Below are positions 1 through 11,714 of a stretch of 61,393 nucleotides of DNA, in pieces. The number at the start of each line of letters is the position of its first letter. The first letter of the stretch is position 1. The position numbers were made by a program, and so were the translations under genes. The notes under the pieces were generated by a model. The model saw only the letters and a list, made by a program, of their open reading frames with translations, had not been told where the DNA came from and did no database searches. The stretch covers positions 1 to 61,393 of the forward strand of contig JAUCBJ010000106.1 in NCBI GenBank assembly GCA_032718475.1, in the 5' to 3' direction. This DNA is from Nemertoderma westbladi (taxonomy: Eukaryota > Xenacoelomorpha > Nemertodermatida > Nemertodermatidae).

Positions 1-1534
1 CGCAAGGATGGGAAACATATGTGGGAATGTATGGAAATGAAGAAAGATGTTCTCTTCCTCAATCGGGATTAGTTGCAGAATGAGACTCAGGATAATTGTT
101 GGGCGATGCAAGATAGTTTTGAGAATAATTATACCTAATCATATATAAATGGATTTCCTTTGTTATTTTTTTGTGTCAATATGGGGGCGAAATAACAGTT
201 ACGACTAACGAGTAATATAATTTATAAAATAAATAGTAAGTAAATTGTAAATAAATATTTAATAATAAATAATAACAAATTTTCATTTAAGTAAAATTGA
301 CACCTTCGAAAATAAAAAGTGTATAGTATAGTATAGTAAAGTGTATAAAGTAAAATGTATACATGTAAAGTGGAAATAATGTATGTAAAGTGGTGTACAT
401 ACAGTACATACAGTATGATAGGGTTCAATCAAAACAAATATGAAATATATTTGTAATCAATCGCAAGTAATAATATCCGACCAACAAAAGTAAATTCAGC
501 AGTTAGTGTAGCTTTTAGGGATATCTAGAGGTCCCTAAGCAAATCACACTAACGTGTTAGTGGCACTTATAGTTAGTGAGCTTGGTGGAACAGGCTAAGT
601 GATAAGGGTGGCTCAGGTTAGTGGCACTAAGCAGTTAGCACTAACACTAAGCCGTTAGTGAGAGTTGGTGGAACCGGCTGCTGATCTCACACCCTACAGT
701 CATATTCCCTAACTTTCTTAACTTAATTTAAATTTATATATATGTATAGGCCTATATGTTTCAAATTTCAAGCAAAATTTGGGGCGGGGCGGGGGGGGGG
801 GGGGGGGGCGTCCTTGTCATCAGAAAATGACACTATATTACGGGTCATGGTGTATATCCAATTTAGTACGCGGTAGTAGATTTTGTAACAGAGTTACAAT
901 GGTTGAGTAATTCTTCACTGTACAGTACAGAAGAACTGTAGTTCGTTGAACTTAACGGAGACCGCATGCCGGTAGTATAGTTGAGAGGAATAATGATTTT
1001 TACAAGAGAGTGTTTTATAGCACAGAAGCAAAAAAGTAAGATCAATAATATGAATTACAATGAGTTACTGGTAAACCATCTACATAATGTAATACAAGTC
1101 AGCTTATACAACATAATAATTATACAACATATTGCATATTATTGCTGTTATACAGTACTACAGTATGTAGGTCTAATGCATTACGAAATATAAATTAAGT
1201 TTATTAGCTTTACAGCCTAATTTAGGCGCATTTTAATAAATTTTTGCATTTAGGACAATAATTCGGAGCCGGATAATTATTTCCCTGACGTAAAAACATC
1301 CAATTTTTAAAAGCCCACTGTATCTCCGCAATTTCTCAATGATATTTATACATTGTCGTATATAAAGTGTTTATACTGTAGATTAGATATCCTGTCATTG
1401 CATTGCAACCTTACCATTGGTTCATCCATAATCTATATATCGACCACTACTCTAAGGTACATACATACATTGCTTAGCAACCCGTGCATCGCAATACTCG
1501 CCACAGTTCGCAAACCAGCCATGTAAATCCCATA
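1..1534. other. Non-coding, repeat-containing stretch
   Basis: I see no gene here. Positions 300-420 are low-complexity AT-rich repeats of a GTATA/GTAAAG type. Positions 490-690 contain several imperfect copies of TTAGTGGCACTAA-like words. A G-tract at about 782-808 sits in a partial copy of the repeat that forms the foldback element at 8300-9625: both share a Gn-TCC-TGTCATC junction and the following GGGTCATGGTGTA word. Short open frames here lack family signatures. Confidence 0.6.
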
Positions 1535-3129
1535 ATGGGGTAGACGACTCGGAAATTTTTTTTCGAGTTTTCGTTGGTTTCATGTGAAAGAGCATGTGAA
1601 AAAACCCCAGAGAGCAATTTTACTTCAAAAAAATTAATATTTGCCGAGTTATAGCAATTTTAAAACGCAAAATTAGCAACATCGAAAAATCAGGCCGTTT
1701 CAGAAAACTGCACGAGTGACGTCAGCCATAACACAGCAACAGTTGTCAAGCGCAGTTGATTGGCTAATATAAAGTATAATATTGCAGTATCTAAAATAAA
1801 ACAAATAATAAATGTAGCTATGTATTTATTTGGATGTGTATTTGTGTTGTGTTAAGAATCGATTATAGGATAGCGGCATGGAGGCAAATTATTCATATCA
1901 AGTTAATTATTCTAGAATAATATTTATTTCGTCCATGCCTGTATCGTAGAGCTGTAGCTAAAAACAAATAAGGCTAGCTAAATACTGCCAGGCGTTTCAT
2001 TAATCTATTTTTTTATTGTTTTTACAGCGAACAATGCGGGATGGGTAGATTAGCACTAGATGGAAATTATTTAGTTTTTTTTGTCAGTTCACTGTAAAGT
2101 GTTACTGGTACTAGTGTTGCACGTGTCACCATTATTCTGCCTTTCATAATAGCTGTTTTTGGTTTGACATCCAAAAATATCAAAATACCAAAAAATACCA
2201 AAACATAATGTTTTGGGCTATAGGTTTATGTTCTTGACATATTTTGGCTAGTTACATGTGAAAAAAAATGTTAAAGAAAATAAAAACAAATGTTTGTGGT
2301 AGCTATTGTTTTCAATGGTATGTACTGTTTTAATATTGTAGCTAGTGTTTTTATAAAATACCACAAAATCTTATTTTTTTATGCCATTTCAGATGTCATT
2401 ACACGAACGCATGTGGTAGAAGTAAAATGTCCAACATCAAAACATGCCATTCAAAAATCTTATCTTACACAATCGAATATCGTAAGCGCTAAATTCATGG
2501 CACAAATCCAACTTCAAATGCATCTTTGCAATAAACAGTGGGCCTTGTTTAGTATTGCAGATCCATCTATTGCAATAAATGGCGAAGTGGAAATAGTTGA
2601 AGTATCATATGATTCCATATACATGCAAAGTTTACTGAAAAGTAGTCGTAGCTTCTGGAAGGAATATATATTTCCCAAAATTGTGAAAAAATAGATAATT
2701 AAAAAATGTAAATTATACAGTAGTTATAGGTCAACTAAATTCTGATTAATGCTGATTGTATTGAGATGGCAGCTGAAGATATTTTTACTACGTCATCCAT
2801 TACAGCTACATGGGATATCAAATAATGTATTCTTAACACAACACAAAAACACACTAAATAAATATTAGCTACACAATTTATTTTAGTTACTAAGAGATTT
2901 ATATTGTATAGTAACCAATGAACATTTACTGCTGCACTAGTGACGTCACTAGTGCAGTTTTCTGAAACGGCCTGATTTTTCGATGTTGCTAATTTTGCGT
3001 TTTAAAATCGCTATAACTCGGCCAATATTAATTTTTTATAAGTAAAATTGCCTCTGGGGTTTTTTCACATGCTCTTTCACATGAAACCAACGAAAACTCG
3101 AAAAAAAATTTCCGAGTCGTCTACCCCAT
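1535..3129. mobile_element. Inverted-repeat DNA transposon with a YqaJ-type nuclease exon
   Basis: The two ends are inverted copies of each other. About 190 bp at 1535-1725 match the reverse complement of 2938-3129 closely, beginning ATGGGGTAGACGACTCGG at each outer end. A weaker inverted match continues inward (about 1795-1860 against 2825-2890, sharing TGTGTTGTGTTAAGAAT). TA flanks both ends (1533-1534 and 3130-3131), consistent with a TA target duplication although a 2-bp match is weak. The interior carries a nuclease-like exon at about 2391-2694. The superfamily is not decidable from this copy. At 1.6 kb it is likely an internally deleted derivative. Confidence 0.75.
2391..2694 (+). pseudogene. 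YqaJ-like (lambda-exonuclease fold) nuclease, C-terminal exon
   Basis: The open frame up to the TAG at 2692-2694 ends in a segment resembling the C-terminal half of the YqaJ/lambda-exonuclease domain. A VEVKCP motif supplies the E-x-K of a PD-(D/E)xK site. It is followed by QIQLQMHL, corresponding to the QxQ motif that follows in this family, and a C-terminal SFWKEYIFPKI stretch typical of family ends. Such nucleases recess DNA ends. The upstream catalytic aspartate region is missing. A pyrimidine-rich run ending TTTCAG at about 2390 looks like a 3' splice site, so this is probably a last exon whose earlier exons were lost. It lies inside the inverted-repeat element, which suggests the transposon, not the host, supplied it. 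Confidence 0.6.
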
Positions 3130-4419
3130 TAATATGCAATAGGCCTATCAAGAGTCAACTAGAGTCTTATCGCGATGTTTCAGGAACGTGATTGGCTGAC
3201 CTCCATGTTTCCTCTCACCATAGTTTCTTTTTGGCTACTATTGTGGGGCAGCACGAGCAGTGCCGGATTAAGCCTCTGGTGGCCCTAAGGCACATTTTAG
3301 TAATCTCCAAAAATGGCCCGAAAATTGATATTTTTCCGCAAACCCTTTCAAAAGAAAAAGCTGCTAAAAACTGTGAAAATGTTGCGAAGGAAAAATAGAG
3401 TATTTTCGTTAGATACAGCGTGCAAATAAGTACTAAGTACTTTAATAATAAGTAATTTGCAAAAATAGTTTTCATCAAGAATTGTAACATTACTAAACGG
3501 CATATTATTATGACTATAAAACCTTTGCTATAAAAAGTGTAATGGTTTTGGTAGAATTTCTCACGCTTAAATTTTTAATATATTAATGGGACCATTACCC
3601 CAAATCTATTTGTTTTATTTATAAAGCTACTATTCTGAAACTTTAACACAATGATCTGTGATCTTTTATATACTACAGTATGAACACTGAGTATAGATAG
3701 CTTCATAAACCGTTTGTTCGAAAAATATGGCACTTTTGAGCAGGTCGGTTTTTTTTTCAAAAATTGTATAAATTTTGAGGCATATGTAAATTAGCTCACT
3801 TAAGGATCCGTAAAACCACCTGCATTGAAGTTCTTGGTCCAAGACTTTGGTAAAATGGAGCTAGATATGTAGACTATCTTCTATGAAAATTTTAGCACAA
3901 AATTATTGCTTTTGGAAAATTTATGGGGGTTTTAGTATTTCCGGGCTATATTTTGGGATTGAAATATTTTGTAATAAACAAAGTATTATAGAGTTACAAA
4001 ACCGGGTCTAGAAGATCCAAACGGCCATGTTTTACAAAACCAACGATTGTAGTCCTAAAGCTGCTGACCATTTCGTGCCACCTCTCGTGCTGCACGAGAG
4101 CCTATATAAGAAAGTGTCCTAATCTCTATTATATATTAAAACCGCAATAATTTTTATTGTCCGTTTAAATCCTTTTTTTGTCCTTTTTTTTATTTTTTAT
4201 GTCCTCCAAAAATCTAATGTTAGGTTCCATGCTACCGGTTTCTCTACTGCTGTTCTCTCAGGCTATCAGTACCGGTATTAGTATATATAGCACTATGTTG
4301 CTGCATTGTATGTACAGATGTAGGTATAAAGCAGGCATTTCTGTATTTTAGTACCGGTACTGCTGTAGGCCTACTGTGTAGCCTACCATTTAAATACGGT
4401 ACTGGTAGGCCTTCCGGCT
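3130..4419. other. Non-coding stretch
   Basis: No gene is supported. The short open frames on both strands have no family signature. A sequence starting CAGTGCCGGATTAAG near 3258 resembles hAT-type ends, but I found no matching inverted end. The segment is otherwise unassigned AT-rich DNA. Confidence 0.5.
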
Positions 4420-5037
4420 GACCGGTTGTTTTGGTTAGAAAATCCCGCCTCATCTGTAACCTGCTCCTTTGCCTGATTTGGTAAAGTGACCGTTTATTGT
4501 TTTGGTTAGAAAGGCCCGCCTCTGTAACCTGCTCCTTTCCTTCATTTTGTAAAGTGACTGTTTATTGTTTTGGTTAGAAAATCCCGCCTCTGTAACCTGC
4601 CCCTTTCCCTCAATTAATTAAGTGATTGTTTATTGTTTTGGTTAGGAAATCCCGCCTCAGTAACCTGCGCTCCTTTCTCTCAATTGGTAATGTTATCGTT
4701 TATTGTTTTGGTTAGAAAATCCCGTCTCTGTAACCTGCTCCTTTCCCTGATTTGGTAAAGTGACTGTTTATTGTTTTGGTTAGAAAATCCCGCATCTGTA
4801 ACCTGCTCCTTTCTCTCAATTGGGAATGTTATCGTTTATTGATTTGGTTAGAAAATCCCGTCTCTGTAACCTGCTCCTTTCCCTCAATTAGTTAAATAAT
4901 CGTTTATTGTTTTGGTTAGAAAATCCCGCCTCTGTAACCTGCTCCTTTCCCTGATTTGGTAAAGTGACTGTTTATTGTTTTGGTTAGAAAATCCGGCCTT
5001 AACCTGCTCCTTTCCATCAATTGGTAATTGTTTTTGG
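4420..5037 (+). repeat. Tandem array, 9 units of 68-71 bp
   Basis: Nine head-to-tail units recur with starts of the TTGTTTTGGTTAGA word near 4426, 4497, 4565, 4633, 4702, 4771, 4839, 4907 and 4975, giving a 68-69 bp period after a first 71-bp step. Each unit carries an AAATCCCGCCTCTGTAACC block followed by a CTGCTCCTTTCCCT block. A single diverged unit occurs at about 55,525-55,600. No coding potential is evident. Confidence 0.9.
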
Positions 5038-6220
5038 CTATAAAATGAGTGTTTGGCTACGTCATGTGGTAATCGATTATCGACAACAACCACAAACTAT
5101 TAAATTTAGAGTCTTTTACCACAGGCGCATATGGAATTCTATCTCATAGTCTATAAATCATGGAATCATGGAATGTTTTGGCACAGGCATAGTGAAACCA
5201 ACTGTCCGACAGACCAGAAATCAACAAATTTTGAATGTTTTGGCATAGGCATGTTGAAATCAGCAGTCTGACAGTTTGAAGAAATACATACATAAAAATC
5301 ATTAAAAGGACATTAAAAGTCATTAAAAGGACAACAAAAGTCATTATGCACAATTCGTAAAAACAGGAGGACAAAAAAAGTCAAATAAAAGGACATGAAA
5401 AATCACTGCCTATTAAAACCGTCATTCCCAAAATATCAAAATAAGTGATGTTTTAATTAGCGTTAAACTGGTTGTAAAAAACAGGTCCATTTCAATACTC
5501 GTCTCCTCCATTAGTCTCGTTTGTCTCTTTTGTCTAAAAATTGTTTTCTTAAACGTAGACTGGCGACCCTTATGCATATTCAAAGTCTCGAAACTCGAGT
5601 AACTGCTGATTTATGGCAGATGGATACTCGTATCTACTGCAAAACTCGTTGTGTTCGTCCTGTACAACCCGGTGAACAAATAAAAACCTTACAACATTCA
5701 AAATAGACTGATTAAAAGACAATAGCCCGGTCAAATATTTTAAAATTTTTCTGAAATAAATAGTGCATTTGGTTGTTCTGAAGAAATTTGGGGTGGGTAT
5801 TTTTTTTTAAATGAACGTCGTTTTAAACGACGACACTGTGTCTCCTCTCTGTTTCTGATTGCTTTACAAATTATTTCCTTGCCTGCTTGAGCAGGGCTCG
5901 CTTTCAAATAGTATTATGTTGTTGTACCGGTTTGTAAATTGATCAAAACACTCAACATTCAATAATATTTCAAAATAAAAACTTTTGTGTTCGTTTAATT
6001 AAATAATTACGGTATGAAGGTATACGGGGTTTTGAAGTCGCTGATCACGATGATACTGTAACAGTTCAAAATATTTCTGGTAATTTATGATTATCAAATA
6101 TGTGCTAGGCCTACTTATATTTTTCGTGTAACCGTTAGGTCCGCTGTTAGAGATAGAATATATGCAACTTAAGACTGCATGTTCAATAGAAGTGGATTAG
6201 GTGGGAGTTTGAGTGTCAGG
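5038..6220. other. Non-coding stretch with CATTAAAAG repeats
   Basis: Positions 5300-5400 repeat AGTCATTAAAAGGACA-like words about five times. The rest shows no recognisable gene or element. Confidence 0.5.
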
Positions 6221-6221
6221 G

Positions 6222-6310
6222 TCTAGTGGCTGAGCTGGTTAGCGCTACTGATGAGGCTTGATATGCTGAAACGTACGTATACCGCCGGTTCAACCCCCGG
6301 TGACGCGCTT
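6222..6310 (+). repeat. tRNA-derived SINE head
   Basis: An A-box-like block (TGGCTGAGCTGGTTAGCGC, 6227-6245) is followed by a B-box (GGTTCAACCCC, 6287-6297), as in pol III tRNA promoters. The ends do not pair into an acceptor stem and the box spacing is long, so it is a tRNA-derived repeat, not a tRNA gene. Two more A-box-like words occur downstream (near 6757 and 6928) without convincing B-boxes. Confidence 0.5.
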
Positions 6311-7490
6311 TCTCATTTTTTCCTTTAATTACAGTTGCATAAACAGCTCATCTCCAATTTATTTATATTTTTCGTGCCTAGTTTGGCACATGTCTAAAAA
6401 TACCTGAATGAATCGGGTGAGTGTCATATTCATTATCAACATGTATCCCAGAGAACCTCGAAGGTTATAAAATTATTTTTGTTCATCAATTTTGCCCTAC
6501 TTGTTTTTTTTCTTGCCACTCTTTCGTGCCATTCAAAATTACCAGATATTTTTTCGACTGTTATAATGGAGTTCAATAATTCTGATCAGCATCCAAAAAC
6601 CGTTATATACCGCAACTAAATAAATATTTAAATTTTTTTAGAAAGTAAAAACTTGAAAATAATTTTAGTACGAAAAATATTGACATGTCTGTACCAGAAT
6701 GGGACCACAGTACGAAAACTAACATAGCTATGTACTGTAATTGGCGTTATGCGCAGTTGGATAGCGCATTACATTTTAGGAAATGTCAAAAAACCCCGGT
6801 TTTCCCAACAAACCTGACTCAAAGATAAATATGAATTACAATAAAATCTCTAAAATATGGGAAAGGGGGCCAATGAGTTGTTACATTCTGTTAATTTATC
6901 TATTATAATTTAATCTCTAAAAGTGGGAAAGCTCAGTTGGTTGAGCGTCAGGTCTGCAATCGATTGGATAAAATGATGAATTATTAATTAATAATATTAA
7001 ATAATGAATTAATTTATTATCAAAACTTAAGTTCACTCTCTTACTTTCAGGTAGTACAGTAGCTATAGAAAAAAGGAGCATTTTTATGTTTTGTGTTTAA
7101 GCAAACTGTTTGCTTGCTTGCTTGTAAAATAGTTAGTTAGTTAAGTTTATTTACACCATAACAAACACATTAGATGTATATAAATTACATAATGTACATG
7201 GTGATGATTTAGTTATTCAGTGCAATAGGCCAATTAGTTGAATATTTTGTTAATTGCTATAAACAGGGTACGAACACATATAAACTCAGCTACAATAATG
7301 TCTTATAATCCATCCTATAGGTAAAATGTTATAAAACGAAACACATTAGGCCCTATAACAAATAGAAAACAATAACCACTTAACTCTATTTCATTTAATT
7401 GGGGAGGGCAGCACTAACTTGTTAGTGTTAGCCAGGAACATGGTGGTTTCGTCGATATTACAGAGAAGTGGGCAGCGCTATACTTCACTA
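6311..7490. other. Non-coding stretch
   Basis: AT-rich sequence with no supported gene. It contains the two partial tRNA-like A-box words near 6757 and 6928 and a short TTGCTTGCTTGCTTG run near 7110. Confidence 0.5.
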
Positions 7491-7492
7491 TA

Positions 7493-8206
7493 TTGTGTTC
7501 TTTACATGATACTGTACTAAACATTGTCATCTGTTATGGCAGTTTCACTTGCTATGATGAAATATCAACATCCATTAACGCAACTAATGATGCGCTACAG
7601 CGGAAAGTGGTTGACAAATTTACTTCGCTATTAAGAAGTAATCAACAATTGTTTGTTAATAATGGAGACACAACAACGCGCCATAATTTCCACAACATCA
7701 GACACAATTGCACAGAATGTGCCAATTATTTCTATCGGAGTATCGCTGTAGATGATGACACTGGGGAGGAGGTCATGTTCCAGTTCATCTTCGAGCTTTG
7801 CATAAACCGAGAAAAAGATGAAAATATTGGTACCATGAGGAATCATTGCCTTGCTTTGGATGAAACCAGATGTCCTGCTTTCATACAACAGTTAGAAGAA
7901 GGGTTTAAAATAGATCACCACAGCTTCCAGGATGTGTAATCATACGTGGATAATTTCTTTCGGATTGCTTTTATTGGTAGGGACTTTATGCAACATGGGT
8001 TCACCATCAAGTACAATTCTTGCATAATTATGTGTTGCCCTGGTGAGTGTCCTACTCCCATCTGGGAGGTGAATCTGGCTACAACAACTACCAGGGCGGT
8101 GGATGAAAGCACAGCAGTCGAGACGAAAGCAATCAGTTCTGGTGTGGTGGAAACTCCATTGATTCGGATGGTTTTGGTGCTGGTTACATTCATTGGATTC
8201 TTTTAG
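7493..8206 (+). pseudogene. Interrupted frame of an unknown Cys-containing protein with a hydrophobic C-terminus
   Basis: One reading frame stays open from 7493 to 8206 except for a single TAA at 7937-7939. The first part (148 codons) has several cysteines (HNCTECANYF, FELCINREKD, RNHCLALDETRC). The continuation (88 codons) has a CCPGEC cluster and ends in a hydrophobic run (MVLVLVTFIGFF) that could be a membrane or lipid-anchor signal. There is no early ATG, and a polypyrimidine-poor ATTACAG near 7470 could be an acceptor, so this may be a terminal exon. AATAAA signals follow at 8229-8234 and 8263-8268. I do not recognise the family. Either the gene ends at the TAA, or the TAA is a nonsense mutation in a longer cell-surface protein. 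Confidence 0.4.
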
Positions 8207-8228
8207 AAACAGATTCAACTTTGTGCTG

Positions 8229-8268
8229 AATAAAGTAATATATATATAATATATAATAACAATAAAGT
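8229..8268 (+). promoter_or_regulatory. Two AATAAA polyadenylation signals
   Basis: AATAAA occurs at 8229-8234 and 8263-8268, just after the stop at 8206, which fits a 3' end for the frame at 7493-8206. The region is AT-rich, so chance occurrence is possible. Confidence 0.4.
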
Positions 8269-8299
8269 ACACCATGACCCATAGTACAGTATAGTGTTA

Positions 8300-9625
8300 G
8301 TTCGATGACACGGAACCCCCCCCCCCCCCCCCCCCCCCAAATTTTCCTACAATTAAATCTTCATCATATTGCTGTATTGCTTGAAAATAGAAACACAAGA
8401 AGTTCAGGTGGTTGTTACCATGAAAGAGAAAATGTTTTCGAATAAATGGCCTTCAGCGAACGATTCTTCTTGCAATCTTTGAGCGCATACTGTATATCTC
8501 AGGATAGTTATAAAACCCGAAAATAAAGAAAAAGACGAAATTATCAAAGAAAATATCGCAATTATGAAACAATCTACAAAATACCTCTTTCCTGTAAGAT
8601 CGGTATTATTAGAAGGCGAATTGTACATTTTTAATCAATAAAATCCGATAATTTCGCCCCATTTTCGACCTTAAAAGTAATTTAATACCAAATACTGTCG
8701 TCTGGTTGGTTGTTGGGTGTTGTCCAATGGCGACTTGGATGAATCAACTCAGCATCAGCAGATCAGTGTAGGGGGCTACTGGTACCGGTACAGCCTGAAG
8801 GGGCGAAGTTGATGGAATCGGTCCGGTGCCCTAACCTAACACTGCAACTATGTATTTCCCATAAAAAATGTTGTTTGCATTACGGCAAACGCTACCATAG
8901 CGCTATAGGAGGTGTACACTGTACAGTGACTGCCAGGCAAGGCTCGGCATGCGGGTGTGAACAGGCGAACGTAACTATAGTCCAGCAGTCGCAACGCAGT
9001 AGGCCTACACTCTGTCTGAAATGTCCTAATTTTAGCGCCATTTTGTGGTGTTTTGCCATCATTGCATTACCTCTCACAACCAATCAGCAGAGACAGTATT
9101 TGGTATTAAATTACTTTTAGGGTCGAAAATGGGGCGAAATTATCGGATTTTTATTAATTAAGAAATGTAAAGTGTGCCTTCTAATAATGCCGATCTTACT
9201 GGAAAACGAGAATTTATTTATAAAGTTTTATCAATTCGAGATTTTCGTTATTAAATTCGTATTTTTCGTTATTATCAGGTTTTATAACTATCCTATATCG
9301 CTATATCTCATCTGTTTCTCAACGAAATTCAGATATTGTTACATATTTTGGAATCCTTGCAACGCAAGCTTTCTAATGATATGAAAAAATTACGACCAAT
9401 GTGAAGAATGGCAATGATACGGAGTGTGTGATTTCGCAAAAGACACTTTTTTAAAACTCTTACAAAAATTTTAAAGGCAATATCGAAAATTCCGGCTACA
9501 TGCTAACAACCACGGTAAGTTGAACTACATAGTTGTGTTTCAAATTTCAGGCAATATGATAAAGATTTGTAGAACATATTGGGGGGGGGGGGGGGGGGGG
9601 GGGGGGTCCGTATCATCCGAAAATA
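8300..9625. mobile_element. Foldback (long inverted-repeat) element with C/G tracts
   Basis: The left arm (about 8300-8700) and right arm (about 9091-9625) are imperfect inverted copies. Close to the centre they share AAATCCGATAATTTCGCCCC at 8640 and its complement near 9135. Further out they share the ATACCGATCTTAC block, and then a 23-nt C-tract (8316-8338) opposite a 26-nt G-tract (9581-9606), each bordered by the word GGTTCCGTGTCATC or a close variant. The unpaired centre is about 8700-9090. No transposase is encoded, so it is a non-autonomous foldback element. A partial third copy of the arm lies at about 757-860. Confidence 0.75.
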
Positions 9626-9716
9626 ACTATATAATGACTATCACAGTAATTTATCTGATTATTATACTGTATATGTAATCGTATTATATTATATATTATA
9701 CCGGGTGTTACATAAT

Positions 9717-10450
9717 GATTGCCCCCCCCCCCCCCCTCCCATGGCCAGCCAAAACTGCCAAACATGTACTTTAGCGTAATCGAAAGAGAATTTAATTTTG
9801 AACTTGCACGCAAAAGTTTAGGGTCCAATACAAAAGTATAAAAATGTTATAGGTAATTCTTTAAACCAAACTTATTTTTCAATATTTGTAATTTAATCAC
9901 AATTTTAAAAAAATATATTTTATCCAGCGTTAGTCATCAGATTTGCAACCCTGTTTAAACAGTTATTACTGCTTGACTTTTGCTGTATTGCAATATATTA
10001 CAGTATTCAGTTACAGGTATTCGTGTTTCTTTGGTAATTTCACTGAATTAGATTAGAAGTAATTAAAATGACAAGTTCCCGATTTATGGTTGACAGGATC
10101 AGAGGTTACTTTTAGAGAGGGTCGTGATTCTGTGACTTAATCAAACTGAACTCAAACCAAAACGGCCTTTTTAAGGGCCAACATACTTTGACTCTATCAA
10201 TTAAGGAGCTCCCCGTGCTGCAAAGGGGAAACATGGCTGTAAAGCTGATGACTAACGCTGGATAAATTATACTTTTTTAATTGTGATTAAATCAAAAATA
10301 ATAAAAGTAAGATTGGTTTAAAGAATAGCTTGTAAAATTGTTATACTTTTTTGTATTGTGCCCTAAATTTTTGCATGTCAGCTCAGAATTAAATTATCTT
10401 TCGAATGATATACATTACTAAGGTGCATGTCTGGCAGGATTTAGGCTAAT
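9717..10450. mobile_element. Inverted-repeat (MITE-like) element
   Basis: About 9770-9945 matches the reverse complement of about 10232-10400. Shared landmarks are TCCAGCGTTAGTCATCAG at the inner ends, TTCTTTAAACCAA in the middle and CGAAAGA-AATTTAATT further out. No coding region is present. The exact outer ends and target duplication are not clear. Confidence 0.6.
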
Positions 10451-10640
10451 ATTTAGGGAAGATTTAAAAGTTTAGAAGTGTTAACAAAAAATGCCACTAT
10501 AATGCTGGTCATTGTGAATATAAGAATATACCTGAGAATGTTGCCAAATCAATAAATGTTTTATAATTATTAGTTTGTTTATGTGTATTAATTTATGTTA
10601 ATTATTATTTGATTTAGTTCCTATATTGTAAACTTCTCCT

Positions 10641-10835
10641 TTAATCTCCCCTCTGTAGTTGCTCGACTTGCTCCTTTGTTAGTCTTTCTAAGATCTCAGC
10701 CCGCACTCTCTAGAAGTTTGCGTAGGTCAGGGCATTCGCCTTTCCGTCTTCGTACAAGAGATTAGCCCCGGCGTCCATCAGTCGTAAGGCGATATCTTCG
10801 TTTTTTAATCGCAATGCTCTCATTAGCAGAGATTC
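10641..10835 (-). pseudogene. Ankyrin-repeat exon, possibly terminal
   Basis: On the minus strand a 3' splice signal (TTATATTGTACTAG) is followed at 10835 by a frame whose start resembles an ankyrin repeat: a RALRLKNEDIALRLMDAGAN segment has the helix-turn-helix pattern, ending in the AGAN/AGAD type of turn. The frame meets a TAG at 10710-10712 and, if read past it, stays open to a TAA at 10641-10643 with a charged helical tail (ILERLTKEQVEQLQRGD). The TAG may be the true end or a nonsense change. An exon encoding an ankyrin N-terminus lies on the same strand at 55003-55134, but linkage is unproven. Confidence 0.45.
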
Positions 10836-11560
10836 CTAGTACAATATAATTTAATATTGTTTTATACAGATACTATACTCTTTGTAAACTTTGACGGACT
10901 GCATGCATATGTACCAAGTTTGATTTAATTTCATCAATGATTGGCCGACTTACAGTATTTCGGTTTTTATCAAAAAAACTGAAACTACCGCTACCAACAG
11001 TCAGACTGTCTGATTTTTTGACAAAACTCCAGAATCTTTGCAAACCTTTGACAGACCACATGTTTACCGCAAGTATGGTTTAATTTCATCAAAATGATTG
11101 ACCGACGTATTCGTTGCTTTCAAGAATTAATTTTAAAAACGTGCAAAAGAATCATTGTTGCGGGTAGCATTCGAGTCTACGTGGGAAGACCCCATTGGAT
11201 TTCTAGTCCAGCGCCTTAAACACTTGACCAACACTGCTCGAGGTAAAAGGTATGTATGTACATATACTGCCAAATTTATGTATGCTGAACTGTGGAGCGA
11301 GACACGTATACGGTGAGCCTTGGCATAGGTTCATATTGGGCAAATGGTACAGTACATGTCCGTCCATCCGTCTGTCTGTCTGGTAAATGTTTGAAAGCGA
11401 ATTTCTCAACTTCGCTTGCTTGCAATTGAACCAAACTTTTACAAAATTGAAAAGTTACGACAATTAATTGGGGATCCGCTAGAATTATATTTACGTTCTA
11501 GAATTGTATATTTTTATTTAGTGTTCTAGAACTCTACATTTTTGCCATGGTATACATGCG
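10836..11560. other. Non-coding stretch
   Basis: No gene supported. A short CCGTCCATCCGTCTGTCTGTCT run near 11,360 resembles the CTGTC-rich array downstream. Two TTCTAGAA words occur near 11,500-11,530. Confidence 0.4.
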
Positions 11561-11714
11561 TTTTAACCCTTTCGCACCTATGACGCAGGCGTATGCGTCA
11601 CCACTATATGGGCTATGATGCAGTGCAGGCATATGTGTCATGGGCTTGTATTTAACTCTATATAGGTTTTATAAGAATACAAACTAACTAATATTCTCGC
11701 GCTGGGGGTCTTAA

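Noticed and set aside
3257-3275. CAGTGCCGGATTAAG-type word resembling an hAT transposon end
   Set aside because: No inverted partner or 8-bp duplication was found in the following sequence.
4420-5037. CRISPR array
   Set aside because: The units are contiguous tandem repeats without unique spacers, in eukaryotic DNA. The 35-bp array at 60276-61075 is rejected for the same reason.
6222-6310. Functional tRNA gene
   Set aside because: A- and B-box words are present but the ends do not pair and the spacing is wrong; a SINE head fits better. The same applies at 32500-32575.
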